Below the pieces are notes generated by a model that saw nothing but the letters and a program-made list of their open reading frames with translations, did not search any database and was not told the origin of the DNA. A DNA stretch of 64,000 bases from Eriocheir sinensis. Its lineage: Eukaryota; Arthropoda; Malacostraca; Decapoda; Varunidae. Of the stretch, positions 9,261-22,690 are shown one piece after another. Made by a program: the position numbers and the translations under genes. The DNA lies in the NCBI RefSeq assembly GCF_024679095.1, contig NW_026111631.1, positions 67,501 to 131,500 of the forward strand. Direction: 5' to 3'. Numbering within the stretch: the first letter of the stretch is position 1; the number at the start of each line of letters is the position of its first letter.

Positions 9261-9527
9261 GGGAGCCTCGTGGTGCAGTGGTTAGCACACTCGGCTCGCA
9301 ACCGAGAGAGCCCGGGTTCGATCCCCGGGCGGAGTAGAAAAATTTGGGCAACTTTTCCGATACCCTACGCCCCTGTCCACCCAGCAGTGAATGGGTACCA
9401 GGTATTAATCGGGGGTTATGTCCCGTCTCTGGGATCTGTTCCCTTCTCCTATAATTCCTTCCCCTTCTGTCTCTCTCCGACATTTGACCACAGATGTTGC
9501 GCCGACTAAACAAAACTTTCCAACTTT
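9261..9527 (+). mobile_element. SINE family 1, copy 3
   Basis: This is a complete copy whose anticodon loop reads CTCGCAA (anticodon CGC, Ala-like) where the sister copies have CTCACAA. It is flanked by the perfect 14-bp target duplication CTGTGTTGTACCAG at 9247-9260 and 9528-9541. Confidence 0.95.
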
Positions 9528-9663
9528 CTGTGTTGTACCAGCCAGCAATGGACACAAAACTACAAACAAGTTGCTTCAAATTGGAAACTTCTCTGGCTTC
9601 AATAATTTATAAAACTCAGATTTCCTTCTCTACATTTGTCTTTGAATCTGTCAGCTGCCTGGA

Positions 9664-9697
9664 GGTTGCGCCGACTAAACCAAACTTTCCAACTTTC
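9664..9697 (+). mobile_element. Solo 3' tail of SINE family 1
   Basis: GTTGCGCCGACTAAACCAAA and CTTTCCAACTTTC match the last 34 bases of the SINE with no head. It could be an extreme 5' truncation or a shared LINE 3' tail. Confidence 0.7.
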
Positions 9698-9907
9698 CCT
9701 GTTTCGCTCTTCTTCTTTTCCTTCTTGCGTACTCTCTCCTCCCTGATGTCGGTGATTGCAATGCAAAACTTAACAAAACACCTTCACTTTCAATCACACC
9801 ATTCATCGACAGCCCCAAAACCTGCCCTCCTTGCCCTTCACAGCCCCAAAACCTGCCCTCCTTGACCCCTTCCCTGCTTCCTGCTCACCCCTGTCTCTGC
9901 CCCTCAG

Positions 9908-9995
9908 TTGGATGCTGGCGTATATGCACCAAATGAACCCGCTCATTGGGCCCCAGCTCCACAACACAACCATCATCGCCATACAGTACATTTGG
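9908..9995 (+). CDS. ATP6V0E: V-type proton ATPase subunit e, exon 3
   Basis: A strong acceptor (CTGCTCACCCCTGTCTCTGC then CCCTCAG) precedes it and the donor TGG/GTAAGTG follows. It reads (F)WMLAYMHQMNPLIGPQL and then HNTTIIAIQYIW. QMNPLIGPQL is the most conserved motif of subunit e (the QLNPLFGPQL-type segment of vertebrates), after transmembrane helix 2 on the non-cytosolic side. The exon starts with T, completing the Phe codon of exon 2, and ends in phase 0. Without splicing, the frame would stop at 10026 after VSDWIPALVW, a possible alternative terminus. This is the most secure exon of the gene. Confidence 0.88.
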
Positions 9996-10062
9996 GTAAG
10001 TGACTGGATACCTGCCTTAGTCTGGTAACACTGGATGATGTAATTCACCTCTTGGTTTGCTG

Positions 10063-13000
10063 CAGGAGTTCTGGGCATTTCCAGGAGTAGTTTTATGGCC
10101 CTGCTCGTAGTTTGACCCTTCCTCTGTACCATGAACCTAAGAAACACTCATTTGACAAGGCTTTCGTAGGAGTTTTGGGCATTTCCAGGAGCAGTTTTAT
10201 GGCCCTGCTGGTAGTTTGACCCTTCCTCTGTACCATGAACCTAAGAAACACTCATTTGACAAGGCTTTCGTAGAAGTTCTGGGCATTTCCAGGAGTAGTT
10301 TTATGGCCCTGCTGGTAGTTTGACCCTTCCTCTGTACCATGAACCTAAGAAACACTCATTTGACAAGGCTTTCGTAGGAGTTCTGGGCATTTCCAGGAGT
10401 AGTTTTATGGCCCTGCTGGTAGTTTGACCTTCCTCTGTACCATGAACCTAAGAAACACTCATTTGACAAGGCTTTCGTAGGAGTTCTGGGCATTTCAGGA
10501 GTAGTTTTATGGCCCTGCTGGTAGTTTGACCCTTCCTCTGTACCATGAACCTAAGAAACACTCATTTGACAAGGCTTTTGTAGGAGTTCTGGGCATTTCC
10601 AGGAGTAGTTTAATGGCCCTGCTGGTAGTTTGACCCTTCCTCTGTACCATGAACCTAAGAAACACTCATTTGACAAGGCTTTCGTAGGAGTTCTGGGCAT
10701 TTCCAGGAGTAGTTTTATGGCCCTGCTGGTAGTTTGACCCTTCCTCTGTACCATGAACCTAAGAAACACTCATTTGACAAGGCTTTCGTAGGAGTTCTGG
10801 GCATTTCAGGAGTAGTTTTATGGCCCTGCTGGTAGTTTGACCTTCCTCTGTACCATGAACCTAAGAAACACTCATTTGACAAGGCTTTCGTAGGAGTTCT
10901 GGGCATTTTCAGGAGTAGTTTTATGGCCCTGCTGGTAGTTTGACCCTTCCTCTGTACCATGAACCTAAGAAACACTCATTTGACAAGGCTTTCGTAGGAG
11001 TTCTGGGCATTTCCAGGAGTAGTTTTATGGCCCTGCTGGTAGTTTGACCCTTCCTCTGTACCATGAACCTAAGAAACACTCATTTGACAAGGCTTTCGTA
11101 GGAGTTCTGGGCATTTTCAGGAGTAGTTTTATGGCCCTGCTGGTAGTTTGACCCTTCCTCTGTACCATGAACCTAAGAAACACTCATTTGACAAGGCTTT
11201 CGTAGGAGTTCTGGGCATTTCCAGGAGTAGTTTTATGGCCCTGCTGGTAGTTTGACCCTTCCTCTGTACCATGAACCTAAGAAACACTCATTTGACAAGG
11301 CTTTCGTAGGAGTTCTGGGCATTTCAAGGAGTAGTGTTATGGCCCTGCTGGTAGTTTGACCCTTCCTCTGTACCATGAACCTAAGAAACACTCATTTGAC
11401 AAGGCTTTCGTAGGAGTTCTGGGCATTTCCAGGAGTAGTTTTATGGCCCTGCTGGTAGTTTGACCCTTCCTCTGTACCATGAACCTAAGAAACACTCATT
11501 TGACAAGGCTTTCGTAGGAGTTCTGGGCATTTCCAGGAGTAGTTTAATGGCCCTGCTGGTAGTTTGACCCTTCCTCTGTGCCATGAACCTAAGAAACACT
11601 CATTTGACAAGGCTTTCGTAGGAGTTCTGGGCATTTCCAGGAGTAGTTTTATGGCCCTGCTGGTAGTTTGACCCTTCCTCTGTACCATGAACCTAAGAAA
11701 CACTCATTTGACAAGGCTTTCGTAGGAGTTCTGGGCATTTTCAGGAGTAGTTTTATGGCCCTGCTGGTAGTTTGACCCTTCCTCTGTACCATGAACCTAA
11801 GAAACACTCATTTGACAAGGCTTTCGTAGGAGTTCTGGGCATTTCCAGGAGTAGTTTTATGGCCCTGCTGGTAGTTTGACCCTTCCTCTGTACCATGAAC
11901 CTAAGAAACACTCATTTGACAAGGCTTTCGTAGGAGTTCTGGGCATTTCCAGGAGTAGTTTAATGGCCCTGCTGGTAGTTTGACCCTTCCTCTGTACCAT
12001 GAACCTAAGAAACACTCATTTGACAAGGCTTTCGTAGGAGTTCTGGGCATTTTCAGGAGTAGTTTATGGCCCTGCTGGTAGTTTGACCCTTCCTCTGTAC
12101 CATGAACCTAAGAAACACTCATTTGACAAGGCTTTCGTAGGAGTTCTGGGCATTTCAGGAGTAGTTTTATGGCCCTGCTGGTAGTTTGACCCTTCCTCTG
12201 TACCATGAACCTAAGAAACACTCATTTGACAAGGCTTTCGTAGGAGTTCTGGGCATTTCAGGAGTAGTTTTATGGCCCTGCTGGTAGTTTGACCCTTCCT
12301 CTGTACCATGAACCTAAGAAACACTCATTTGACAAGGCTTTCGTAGGAGTTCTGGGCATTTCAGGAGTAGTTTTATGGCCCTGCTGGTAGTTTGACCCTT
12401 CCTCTGTACCATGAACCTAAGAAACACTCATTTGACAAGGCTTTCGTAGGAGTTCTGGGCATTGCAGGAGTAGTTTTATGGCCCTGCTGGTAGTTTGACC
12501 CTTCCTCTGTGCCATGAACCTAAGAAACACTCATTTGACAAGGCTTTCGTAGGAGTTCTGGGCATTTCAGTAGTAGTTTTATGGCCCTGCTGGTAGTTTG
12601 ACCCTTCCTCTGTACCATGAACCTAAGAAACACTCATTTGACAAGGCTTTCGTAGGAGTTCTGGGCATTTCCAGGAGTAGTTTATGGCCCTGCTGGTAGT
12701 TTGACCCTTCCTCTGTACCATGAACCTAAGAAACACTCATTTGACAAGGCTTTCGTAGGAGTTCTTGGCATTTCAGGAGTAGTTTTATGGCCCTGCTGGT
12801 AGTTTGAACCTAAGAAACACTCATTTGACAAGGCTTTCGTAGGAGTTCTGGGCATTTCCAGGAGTAGTTTTATGGCCCTGCTGGTAGTTTGACCCTTCCT
12901 CTGTACCATGAACCTAAGAAACACTCATTTGACAAGGCTTTCGTAGGAGTTCTGGGCATTTCCAGGAGTAGTTTTATGGCCCTGCTGGTAGTTTGACCCT

Positions 13001-16000
13001 TCCTCTGTACCATGAACCTAAGAAACACTCATTTGACAAGGCTTTCGTAGGAGTTCTGGGCATTTCCAGGAGTAGTTTTATGGCCCTGCTGGTAGTTTGA
13101 CCCTTCCTCTGTACCATGAACCTAAGAAACACTCATTTGACAAGGCTTTCGTAGGAGTTCTGGGCATTTCCAGGAGTAGTTTAATGGCCCTGCTGGTAGT
13201 TTGACCCTTCCTCTGTACCATGAACCTAAGAAACACTCATTTGACAAGGCTTTCGTAGGAGTTCTGGGCATTTCCAGGAGTAGTTTAATGGCCCTGCTGG
13301 TAGTTTGACCCTTCCTCTGTACCATGAACCTAAGAAACACTCATTTGACAAGGCTTTCGTAGGAGTTCTGGGCATTTACAGGAGTAGTTTTATGGCCCTG
13401 CTGGTAGTTTTCCTCTGTACCATGAACCTAAGAAACACTCATTTGACAAGGCTTTCGTAGGAGTTCTGGGCATTTCCAGGAGTAGTTTTATGGCCCTGCT
13501 GGTAGTTTGACCCTTCCTCTGTACCATGAACCTAAGAAACACTCATTTGACAAGGCTTTCGTAGGAGTTCTGGGCATTTCCAGGAGTAGTTTTATGGCCC
13601 TGCTGGTAGTTTGACCCTTCCTCTGTACCATGAACCTAAGAAACACTCATTTGACAAGGCTTTCGTAGGAGTTCTGGGCATTTCCAGGAGTAGTTTTATG
13701 GCCCTGCTGGTAGTTTGACCCTTCCTCTGTACCATGAACCTAAGAAACACTCATTTGACAAGGCTTTCGTAGGAGTTCTGGGCATTTCAGGAGTAGTTTT
13801 ATGGCCCTGCTGGTAGTTTGACCCTTCCTCTGTACCATGAACCTAAGAAACACTCATTTGACAAGGCTTTCGTAGGAGTTCTGGGCATTTCAGGAGTAGT
13901 TTTATGGCCCTGCTGGTAGTTTGACCTTCCTTTGTAGCATGAACCTAAGAAACACTCATTTGACAAGGCTTTCGTAGGAGTTCTGGGCATTTCCAGGAGT
14001 AGTTTAATGGCCCTGCTGGTAGTTTGACCTTCCTCTGTACCATGAACCTAAGAAACACTCATTTGACAAGGCTTTCGTAGGAGTTCTGGGCATTTCAAGG
14101 AGTAGTTTAATGGCCCTGCTGGTAGTTTGACCCTTCCTCTGTACCATGAACCTAAGAAACACTCATTTGACAAGGCTTTCGTAGGAGTTCTGGGCATTTC
14201 CAGGAGTAGTTTAATGGCCCTGCTGGTAGTTTGACCCTTCCTCTGTACCATGAACCTAAGAAACACTCATTTGACAAGGCTTTCGTAGGAGTTCTGGGCA
14301 TTTCCAGGAGTAGTTTTATGGCCCTGCTGGTAGTTTGACCCTTCCTCTGTACCATGAACCTAAGAAACACTCATTTGACAAGGCTTTCGTAGGAGTTCTG
14401 GGCATTTCCAGGAGTAGTTTAATGGCCCTGCTGGTAGTTTGACCCTTCCTCTATGCCATGAACCTAAGAAACACTCATTTGACAAGGCTTTCGTAGGAGT
14501 TCTGGGCATTTCCAGGAGTAGTTTTATGGCCCTGCTGGTAGTTTGACCCTTCCTCTGTACCATGAACCTAAGAAACACTCATTTGACAAGGCTTTCGTAG
14601 GAGTTCTGGGCATTTCCAGGAGTAGTTTTATGGCCCTGCTGGTAGTTTGAACCTAAGAAACACTCATTTGACAAGGCTTTCGTAGGAGTTCTGGGCATTT
14701 CCAGGAGTAGTTTTATGGCCCTGCTGGTAGTTTGACCCTTCCTCTGTACCATGAACCTAAGAAACACTCATTTGACAAGGCTTTCGTAGGAGTTCTGGGC
14801 ATTTCTAGGAGTAGTTTTATGGCCCTGCTGGTAGTTTGACCCTTCCTCTGTGCCATGAACCTAAGAAACACTCATTTGACAAGGCTTTCGTAGGAGTTCT
14901 GGGCATTTACAGGAGTAGTTTTATGGCCCTGCTGGTAGTTTGACCCTTCCTCTGTACCATGAACCTAAGAAACACTCATTTGACAAGGCTTTCGTAGGAG
15001 TTCTGGGCATTTCCAGGAGTAGTTTTATGGCCCTGCTGGTAGTTTGACCCTTCCTCTGTACCATGAACCTAAGAAACACTCATTTGACAAGGCTTTCGTA
15101 GGAGTTCTGGGCATTTCCAGGAGTAGTTTTATGGCCCTGCTGGTAGTTTGACCCTTCCTCTGTACCATGAACCTAAGAAACACTCATTTGACAAGGCTTT
15201 CGTAGGAGTTCTGGGCATTTCCAGGAGTAGTTTTATGGCCCTGCTGGTAGTTTGACCCTTCCTCTGTACCATGAACCTAAGAAACACTCATTTGACAAGG
15301 CTTTCGTAGGAGTTCTGGGCATTTCCAGGAGTAGTTTAATGGCCCTGCTGGTAGTTTTCCTCTGTACCATGAACCTAAGAAACACTCATTTGACAAGGCT
15401 TTCGTAGGAGTTCTGGGCATTTCCAGGAGTAGTTTTATGGCCCTGCTGGTAGTTTGACCCTTCCTCTGTACCATGAACCTAAGAAACACTCATTTGACAA
15501 GGCTTTCGTAGGAGTTCTGGGCATTTCCAGGAGTAGTTTTATGGCCCTGCTGGTAGTTTGACCCTTCCTCTGTACCATGAACCTAAGAAACACTCATTTG
15601 ACAAGGCTTTCGTAGGAGTTCTGGGCATTTCCAGGAGTAGTTTTATGGCCCTGCTGGTAGTTTGACCCTTCCTCTGTGCCATGAACCTAAGAAACACTCA
15701 TTTGACAAGGCTTTCGTAGGAGTTCTGGGCATTTTCAGGAGTAGTTTTATGGCCCTGCTGGTAGTTTGACCCTTCCTCTGTACCATGAACCTAAGAAACA
15801 CTCATTTGACAAGGCTTTCGTAGGAGTTCTGGGCATTTCAATGAGTAGTTTTATGGCCCTGCTGGTAGTTTGACCCTTCCTCTGTACCATGAACCTAAGA
15901 AACACTCATTTGACAAGGCTTTCGTAGGAGTTCTGGGCATTTCCAGGAGTAGTTTTATGGCCCTGCTGGTAGTTTGACCCTTCCTCTGTACCATGAACCT

Positions 16001-18969
16001 AAGAAACACTCATTTGACAAGGCTTTCGTAGGAGTTCTGGGCATTTCCAGGAGAATTATTATGGCCCTGCTGGTAGTTTGACCCTTCCTCTGTACCATGA
16101 ACCTAAGAAACACTCATTTGACAAGGCTTTCGTAGGAGTTCTGGGCATTTCCAGGAGTAGTTTTATGGCCCTGCTGGTAGTTTGACCCTTCCTCTGTACC
16201 ATGAACCTAAGAAACACTCATTTGACAAGGCTTTCGTAGGAGTTCTGGGCATTTCCAGGAGTAGTTTTATGGCCCTGCTGGTAGTTTGAACCTAAGAAAC
16301 ACTCATTTGACAAGGCTTTCGTAGGAGTTCTGGGCATTTCCAGGAGTAGTTTTATGGCCCTGCTGGTAGTTTGACCCTTCCTCTGTACCATGAACCTAAG
16401 AAACACTCATTTGACAAGGCTTTCGTAGGAGTTCTGGGCATTTCCAGGAGTAGTTTTATGGCCCTGCTGGTAGTTTGACCCTTCCTCTGTACCATGAACC
16501 TAAGAAACACTCATTTGACAAGGCTTTCGTAGGAGTTCTGGGCATTTCCAGGAGTAGTTTTATGGCCCTGCTGGTAGTTTGACCCTTCCTCTGTACCATG
16601 AACCTAAGAAACACTCATTTGACAAGGCTTTCGTAGGAGTTCTGGGCATTTCAGGAGTAGTTTTATGGCCCTGCTGGTAGTTTGAACCTAAGAAACACTC
16701 ATTTGACAAGGCTTTCGTAGGAGTTCTGGGCATTTCCAGGAGTAGTTTTATGGCCCTGCTGGTAGTTTGACCCTTCCTCTGTACCATGAACCTAAGAAAC
16801 ACTCATTTGACAAGGCTTTCGTAGGAGTTCTGGGCATTTCCAGGAGTAGTTTTATGGCCCTGCTGGTAGTTTGACCCTTCCTCTGTACCATGAACCTAAG
16901 AAACACTCATTTGACAAGGCTTTCGTAGGAGTTCTGGGCATTTCAGGAGTAGTTTTATGGCCCTGCTGGTAGTTTGACCCTTCCTCTGTACCATGAACCT
17001 AAGAAACACTCATTTGACAAGGCTTTCGTAGGAGTTCTGGGCATTTCCAGGAGTAGTTTTATGGCCCTGCTGGTAGTTTGACCCTCCTGTACCATGAACC
17101 TAAGAAACACTCATTTGACAAGGCTTTCGTAGGAGTTCTGGGCATTTCAGGAGTAGTTTTATGGCCCTGCTGGTAGTTTGACCCTTCCTCTGTACCATGA
17201 ACCTAAGAAACACTCATTTGACAAGGCTTTCGTAGGAGTTCTGGGCATTTCAGGAGTAGTTTTATGGCCCTGCTGGTAGTTTGACCCTTCCTCTGTACCA
17301 TGAACCTAAGAAACACTCATTTGACAAGGCTTTCGTAGGAGTTCTGGGCATTTCCAGGAGTAGTTTTATGGCCCTGCTGGTAGTTTGACCCTTCCTCTGT
17401 ACCATGAACCTAAGAAACACTCATTTGACAAGGCTTTCGTAGGAGTTCTGGGCATTTCAGGAGTAGTTTATGGCCCTGCTGGTAGTTTGACCCTTCCTCT
17501 GTACCATGAACCTAAGAAACACTCATTTGACAAGGCTTTCGTAGGAGTTCTGAGCATTTCAGGTGTACTTTTATGGCCCTGGTGGTAGTTTGACCCTTCC
17601 TCTGTACCATGAACCTAAGAAACAATCATTTGACAAAGCTCTCGTAGGAGTTTTGGGCATTTCCAGGGGTAGTTAAATGACCCTGGTGGTAGTCTGACCC
17701 TCCTGTACCATGAACCTAAGAAACACTCATTTGACAAAGCTCTCGTAGGAGTTTTGGGCATTTCCAGGGGTAGTTTTATGGCCCTGCTGGTAGTTTGACC
17801 CTTCCTCTGTACCATGAACCTAAGAAACACTCATTTGACAAGGCTTTCGTAGGAGTTCTGGGCATTTCCAGGAGTAGTTTTATGGCCCTGCTGGTAGTTT
17901 GACCCTTCCTCTGTACCATGAACCTAAGAAACACTCATTTGACAAGGCTTTCGTAGGAGTTCTGGGCATTTCCAGGAGTAGTTTAATGGCCCTGCTGGTA
18001 GTTTGACCCTTCCTCTGTACCATGAACCTAAGAAACACTCATTTGACAAGGCTTTCGTAGGAGTTCTGGGCATTTCCAGGAGTAGTTTTATGGCCCTGCT
18101 GGTAGTTTGAACCTTCCTATTTTCCATGAACCTAAGAAACACTCATTTGACAAGGCTTTCGTAGGAGTTCTGGGCATTTCCAGGAGTAGTTTAATGGCCC
18201 TGCTGGTAGTTTGACCCTTCCTCTGTACCATGAACCTAAGAAACACTCATTTGACAAGGCTTTCGTAGGAGTTCTAGGCATTTCCAGGAGTAGTTTTATA
18301 TCCCTGCTGGTAGTTTGACCCTTCCTCTGTAGCATGAACCTAAGAAACGCTCATTTGACTAGGCTTACGTAGGAGTTCTGGGCATTTCCAGTAGTTTTAT
18401 GGCCCTGCTGGTAGTTTGACCCTTCCTCTGTACCATGAACCTAAGAAACACTCATTTGACAAGGCTTTCGTAGGAGTTCTGGGCATTTCAGGAGTAGTTT
18501 TATGGCCCTGCTGGTAGTTTGACCTTCCTCTGTACCATGAACCTAAGAAACACTCATTTGACAAGGCTTTCGTAGGAGTTCTGGGCATTTCAGGAGTAGT
18601 TTTATGGCCCTGCTGGTAGTTTGACCTTCCTCTGTACCATGAACCTAAGAAACACTCATTTGACAAGGCTTTCGTAGGAGTTCTGGGCATTTCCAGGAGT
18701 AGTTTTATGGCCCTGCTGGTAGTTTGACCCTTCCTCTGTACCATGAACCTAAGAAACACTCATTTGACAAGGCTTTCGTAGGAGTTCTGGGCATTTCCAG
18801 GAGTAGTTTTATGGCCCTGCTGGTAGTTTGACCCTTCCTCTGTACCATGAACCTAAGAAACACTCATTTGACAAGGCTTTCGTAGGAGTTCTGGGCATTT
18901 CCAGGAGTAGTTTTATGGCCCTGCTGGTAGTTTGACCCTTCCTCTGTGCCATGAACCTAAGAAACACTC
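10063..18969 (+). repeat. 104-bp satellite array, about 86 units
   Basis: The monomer (for example GAGTTCTGGGCATTTCCAGG through GGCCCTGCTGGTAGTTTGAC to AAGGCTTTCGTAG) is 104 bases, highly homogenised and head to tail. Variants include CATTTCAGG and TTTAATGG forms and about four units lacking roughly 20 bases (CTGGTAGTTTGAACCTAAG at 12.80, 14.64, 16.28 and 16.68 kb). Three diverged units occur at 17.53-17.79 kb. A 104-base period is not a multiple of three, so the many 60-120-codon minus-strand frames are artefacts. The array lies in the presumed last intron of ATP6V0E. Confidence 0.98.
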
Positions 18970-19089
18970 GTTAGAACCCAATTGATCCCCTCTTTGACCT
19001 TTAGAAATAGCTGGTGTGAGAACCAAAAGTGTGTTATAATACTGACCTTAGAGTGTAAAGTTAACTGTTGTGTGCTGTTATGTGTGTTA
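18970..19089. other. Right flank of the satellite
   Basis: GATCCCCTCTTTGACC and TTAGAAATAG match the right flank of the single satellite monomer at 21.1 kb (GATCTCTTTTTTGACC, TTGGAAATAG). The array therefore grew from a longer dispersed element, not from the 104-base unit alone. Confidence 0.65.
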
Positions 19090-19832
19090 AGGCGGCTTTA
19101 CACCTGGCAATTCCTGGCCGGCAATACAGCCGCAACGATCTAGCAGCTAGACCGGCTGTGTGCACTCGGGACCAAGTACGTTCACACGCGGGAGGAGCCG
19201 CCATCAAGACGTAAACTGCTAGCAAATGCAAGGGCATCCCAGACACCCCAAAAGGCTACTACTGCCATATCTTAAAACCACAATGAGTTTGGTCCATTAG
19301 CCTAATATTGTAAAAATACTTTAAGTAAGCGAGTTTTACCTTCAGTAGTGCTGATTGATTGATTGTTCATTGTTGCATGTAACAACAAAGGAGAAGGGAG
19401 GAACATGCCATCCCAGGCATTGTGATTATATAACACACGGAAATAATCGTTCCTTAATTACCTCCTTCGATATCTCGCAAAGAGACAAACATTTCTGGTA
19501 ATGTTGCTGCCACTCTCTCAAAAGTTGTTTTGCGTAGACTCAGCTTCTCGTACAGCTTATCTTGTGGCTCCCACAAGTACCTATGCTGCCTCACTTCTTC
19601 TAGCAATGCCACCTCGGCCTCCTGGCTCCAAACCTTGTTGTCTGTATCTGTCATTTCTTGTTTTATTGGCGCCGACATGTTGTACTCAGCCGCCAGTCGG
19701 CAACACAAGGCGGACGCGCTCAGCTGCAGAAAACTTGCCGCGAGAAGGACTCCCAGACCCAGACCCAGACCCAGACCAAAAATGCAGCCGCGCCCGTATT
19801 GCGACTAGGAATTGCCAGGTGTAAAGCCGCCT
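19090..19832. mobile_element. PIF/Harbinger-like non-autonomous transposon
   Basis: The first 26 bases (19090-19115, AGGCGGCTTTACACCTGGCA...) and last 26 bases (19807-19832) are perfect inverted repeats, flanked by TTA at 19087-19089 and 19833-19835. A 3-bp TTA/TAA duplication is the hallmark of PIF/Harbinger. The 743-bp element has no transposase, but its minus strand keeps part of a MADF-type frame (19454-19708), as in the accessory ORF of this superfamily. Confidence 0.88.
19454..19708 (-). pseudogene. MADF/Myb-like domain frame of the Harbinger element
   Basis: An 84-codon frame reads WSQEAEVALLEEVRQHRYLW and then EPQDKLYEKLSLRKTTFERV. This is the start of a MADF (trihelix-type DNA-binding) domain: an aromatic plus acidic start, LI/LLEEV..H..LW, and a second helix. 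In PIF/Harbinger elements such a protein helps the transposase bind DNA and enter the nucleus. Here it stops shortly after the domain and no transposase is nearby, so I treat it as a remnant. Confidence 0.7.
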
Positions 19833-20172
19833 TTAGAGGAGGAGGATGTTCTGGATGGCCGAGAAAAAAAAATAGATAAAAATAATGCTTCAGAATTCAT
19901 GAGTACATTTGGATGATACAAAAAATAAAGTCCATATTAATTAACACCAATATGAAAGAAAAAAAAAATCAGTAAAAAACTAACTAACTAACTAACTAAA
20001 TAAATAAACAACAACACTACTCTATTTAGGAGCAGTAAGTAGCAGGCTTTTTCTTCATTATTTCTTTCTTTTTCTTCTTATGTCCTTGCACTGTCTCCTC
20101 TGCTGTAAAAAAGGTCACAGGCCAAGATAGTTTTCCAATTGCTGAAGTTGCTCATTCATTCTTTATTTACAG

Positions 20173-20205
20173 GATGAAACCCTAAAACTTCCCGCGCGTG
20201 AGTGA
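20173..20205 (+). CDS. ATP6V0E: V-type proton ATPase subunit e, candidate last exon
   Basis: After a pyrimidine-rich acceptor (TTCATTCTTTATTTACAG), the sequence reads DETLKLPARE and stop (TGA 20203-20205) in phase 0, matching the end of exon 3. Joined to the others it gives about 80 residues, close to the usual 80-90 of subunit e. The C-terminal tail varies between species, so the evidence is the splice site, the phase and the length only. A 3' UTR would follow, with AATAAA at 20666 and again near 20814. Confidence 0.45.
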   Translation, partial: DETLKLPARE

Positions 20206-20940
20206 CGACCCAGCCGTCTGCCGCACCCTGCCACCATCGCCAAGCCCTCGGGGACACTAACTGCCATGTTGCGTGACGGTGTGGCTCTCAGGGCGGTGGC
20301 TGTGTTGAGGAGACGCTGCTGGTGGTGGTGGTGACCTGTTGGTGGGCATGGTCAGCTCTTTACACAGCCCGTCAACTGGCTCTGGGTATTCATCTGTTGT
20401 CTCCGCATGCTAAATTTATCCCGAGCCCAAATTACATAACATCATTTTCTATTTCTTTTCTGCTGTATTGGCTTCTATAGTGGTGGTGGTGGTGGTCTGG
20501 CACTCTCTACATTTCCCGTCAACTGGCTCTGGGCATTCATCCATAGGCGCCGTATGCTAAACCCATTCAAGATGAGAGTTTCGAGACGCCTCTTCGCCTG
20601 AAATTGACCTCTCTTTTGCCCTCTTGATCGTTCTTTCTTCTTTTTCCCTTTATTTTCTTGTCATAAATAAATCCGTAAAAAAGAACAGCAAGGTCAACTG
20701 CTTACCAAACTCTCACTCTGCCCAAAACTTATCCTTTCTGCCTTTCCTCTCTTCCTAAAACTCCTCTTCCATTCCCTAAATTCATCATCACCATCATCAT
20801 CATCTTGTTATAAATAAATCGGTTAAAAAGAATGGCAAGGTCGACTGCTTATCAGACCCTCACTCGACTCAAAACTTCATCCTTTCTGCCTTTCTTCTCT
20901 TCCTAAAACTCCTCTTCCATTCCCTAAATTATCCTAAAAA
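20206..20940 (+). other. Possible 3' UTR with two internal duplications
   Basis: CCGTCAACTGGCTCTGGGTA (20369) recurs as CCGTCAACTGGCTCTGGGCA (20516) with a preceding GGTGGTGGTGGT. A block of about 130 bases from CATAAATAAATC (20662) recurs from TATAAATAAATC (20810), both ending CTCCTCTTCCATTCCCTAAA. Each of the second pair holds an AATAAA signal. No coding sequence was recognised. Confidence 0.5.
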
Positions 20941-21038
20941 TTGAAAAGAGGAAAAAAAACTCAGCCAGAAGTCCGTCCCCTCTTCCACTGCAGTAGGACA
21001 TGGGGCCATATCCTCAAACCCTTTGGCTGCCCAGCATG

Positions 21039-21190
21039 TCTTTCCTAGGAGTTTTGGGCATTTCCAGGGGTCGATTGATGGCCCTGGTGGTAGTTTGACC
21101 CTTCTTCTGTGTTATGATTGTGAAAAAGCACTCATGAAAACCCGACTGATCTCTTTTTTGACCCTTGGAAATAGTTGAATACCGACCCCG
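21039..21190 (+). repeat. Single diverged monomer of the 104-bp satellite
   Basis: CCTAGGAGTTTTGGGCATTT, GGCCCTGGTGGTAGTTTGAC and GAAAAAGCACTCATGAAAAC align to one unit of the main array plus its right flank. It uses GTTTTGGGC and CCTGGTGG, the variants found in the inverted array at 56 kb and in the diverged units at 17.6 kb, so it looks like the ancestral form. Confidence 0.8.
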
Positions 21191-22345
<1,155 letters not shown>

Positions 22346-22371
22346 GGGGGGGTTAAAGAACGGCTTTGTAC

Positions 22372-22690
22372 TTTCCCTTCCCTCCTCTTCTCCTCCTCCT
22401 CTTCCTCTTCTTCTGTTTCTTTCTGCTCTTCTTCCTTATCCCTTTTCTTCCTCCTCTTCCTCTTCCTTCAATTCCTCTTCCTTTCCCTTCCCTCCCCTTT
22501 CTCCCTTTTCCTCCTCCTCTTCCTCTTCTTCAGTCTTCCTCCTCCTCTTCCTTATTCCTTCCTTCTCCTTCTCCCTTTTCCTCCTCCTCCTCCTCCTCTT
22601 CTTCAACTTCCTCCTCCTCCTCCTTCTCCATCTTCTCCCCCCCTCTTTATCTCTCCCTCCCTTCTCCCTTCCGTCTCCTCCTCCTCTTGC
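22372..22690 (+). repeat. Polypyrimidine (CCT/CTT)n tract
   Basis: About 320 bases are almost purely C/T, in mixed TCC and TTC triplets. This explains the long Ser/Leu/Pro-rich frames here. Confidence 0.95.

Noticed and set aside
10551..18759. Many 60-120-codon minus-strand frames (MFLRFMVQRKGQTTSRAIKL type)
   Set aside because: They follow the 104-bp satellite, whose period is not a multiple of three, and end after about one or two units.
10063..18969. CRISPR-like array
   Set aside because: The repeats are contiguous with no unique spacers, in a eukaryotic context.
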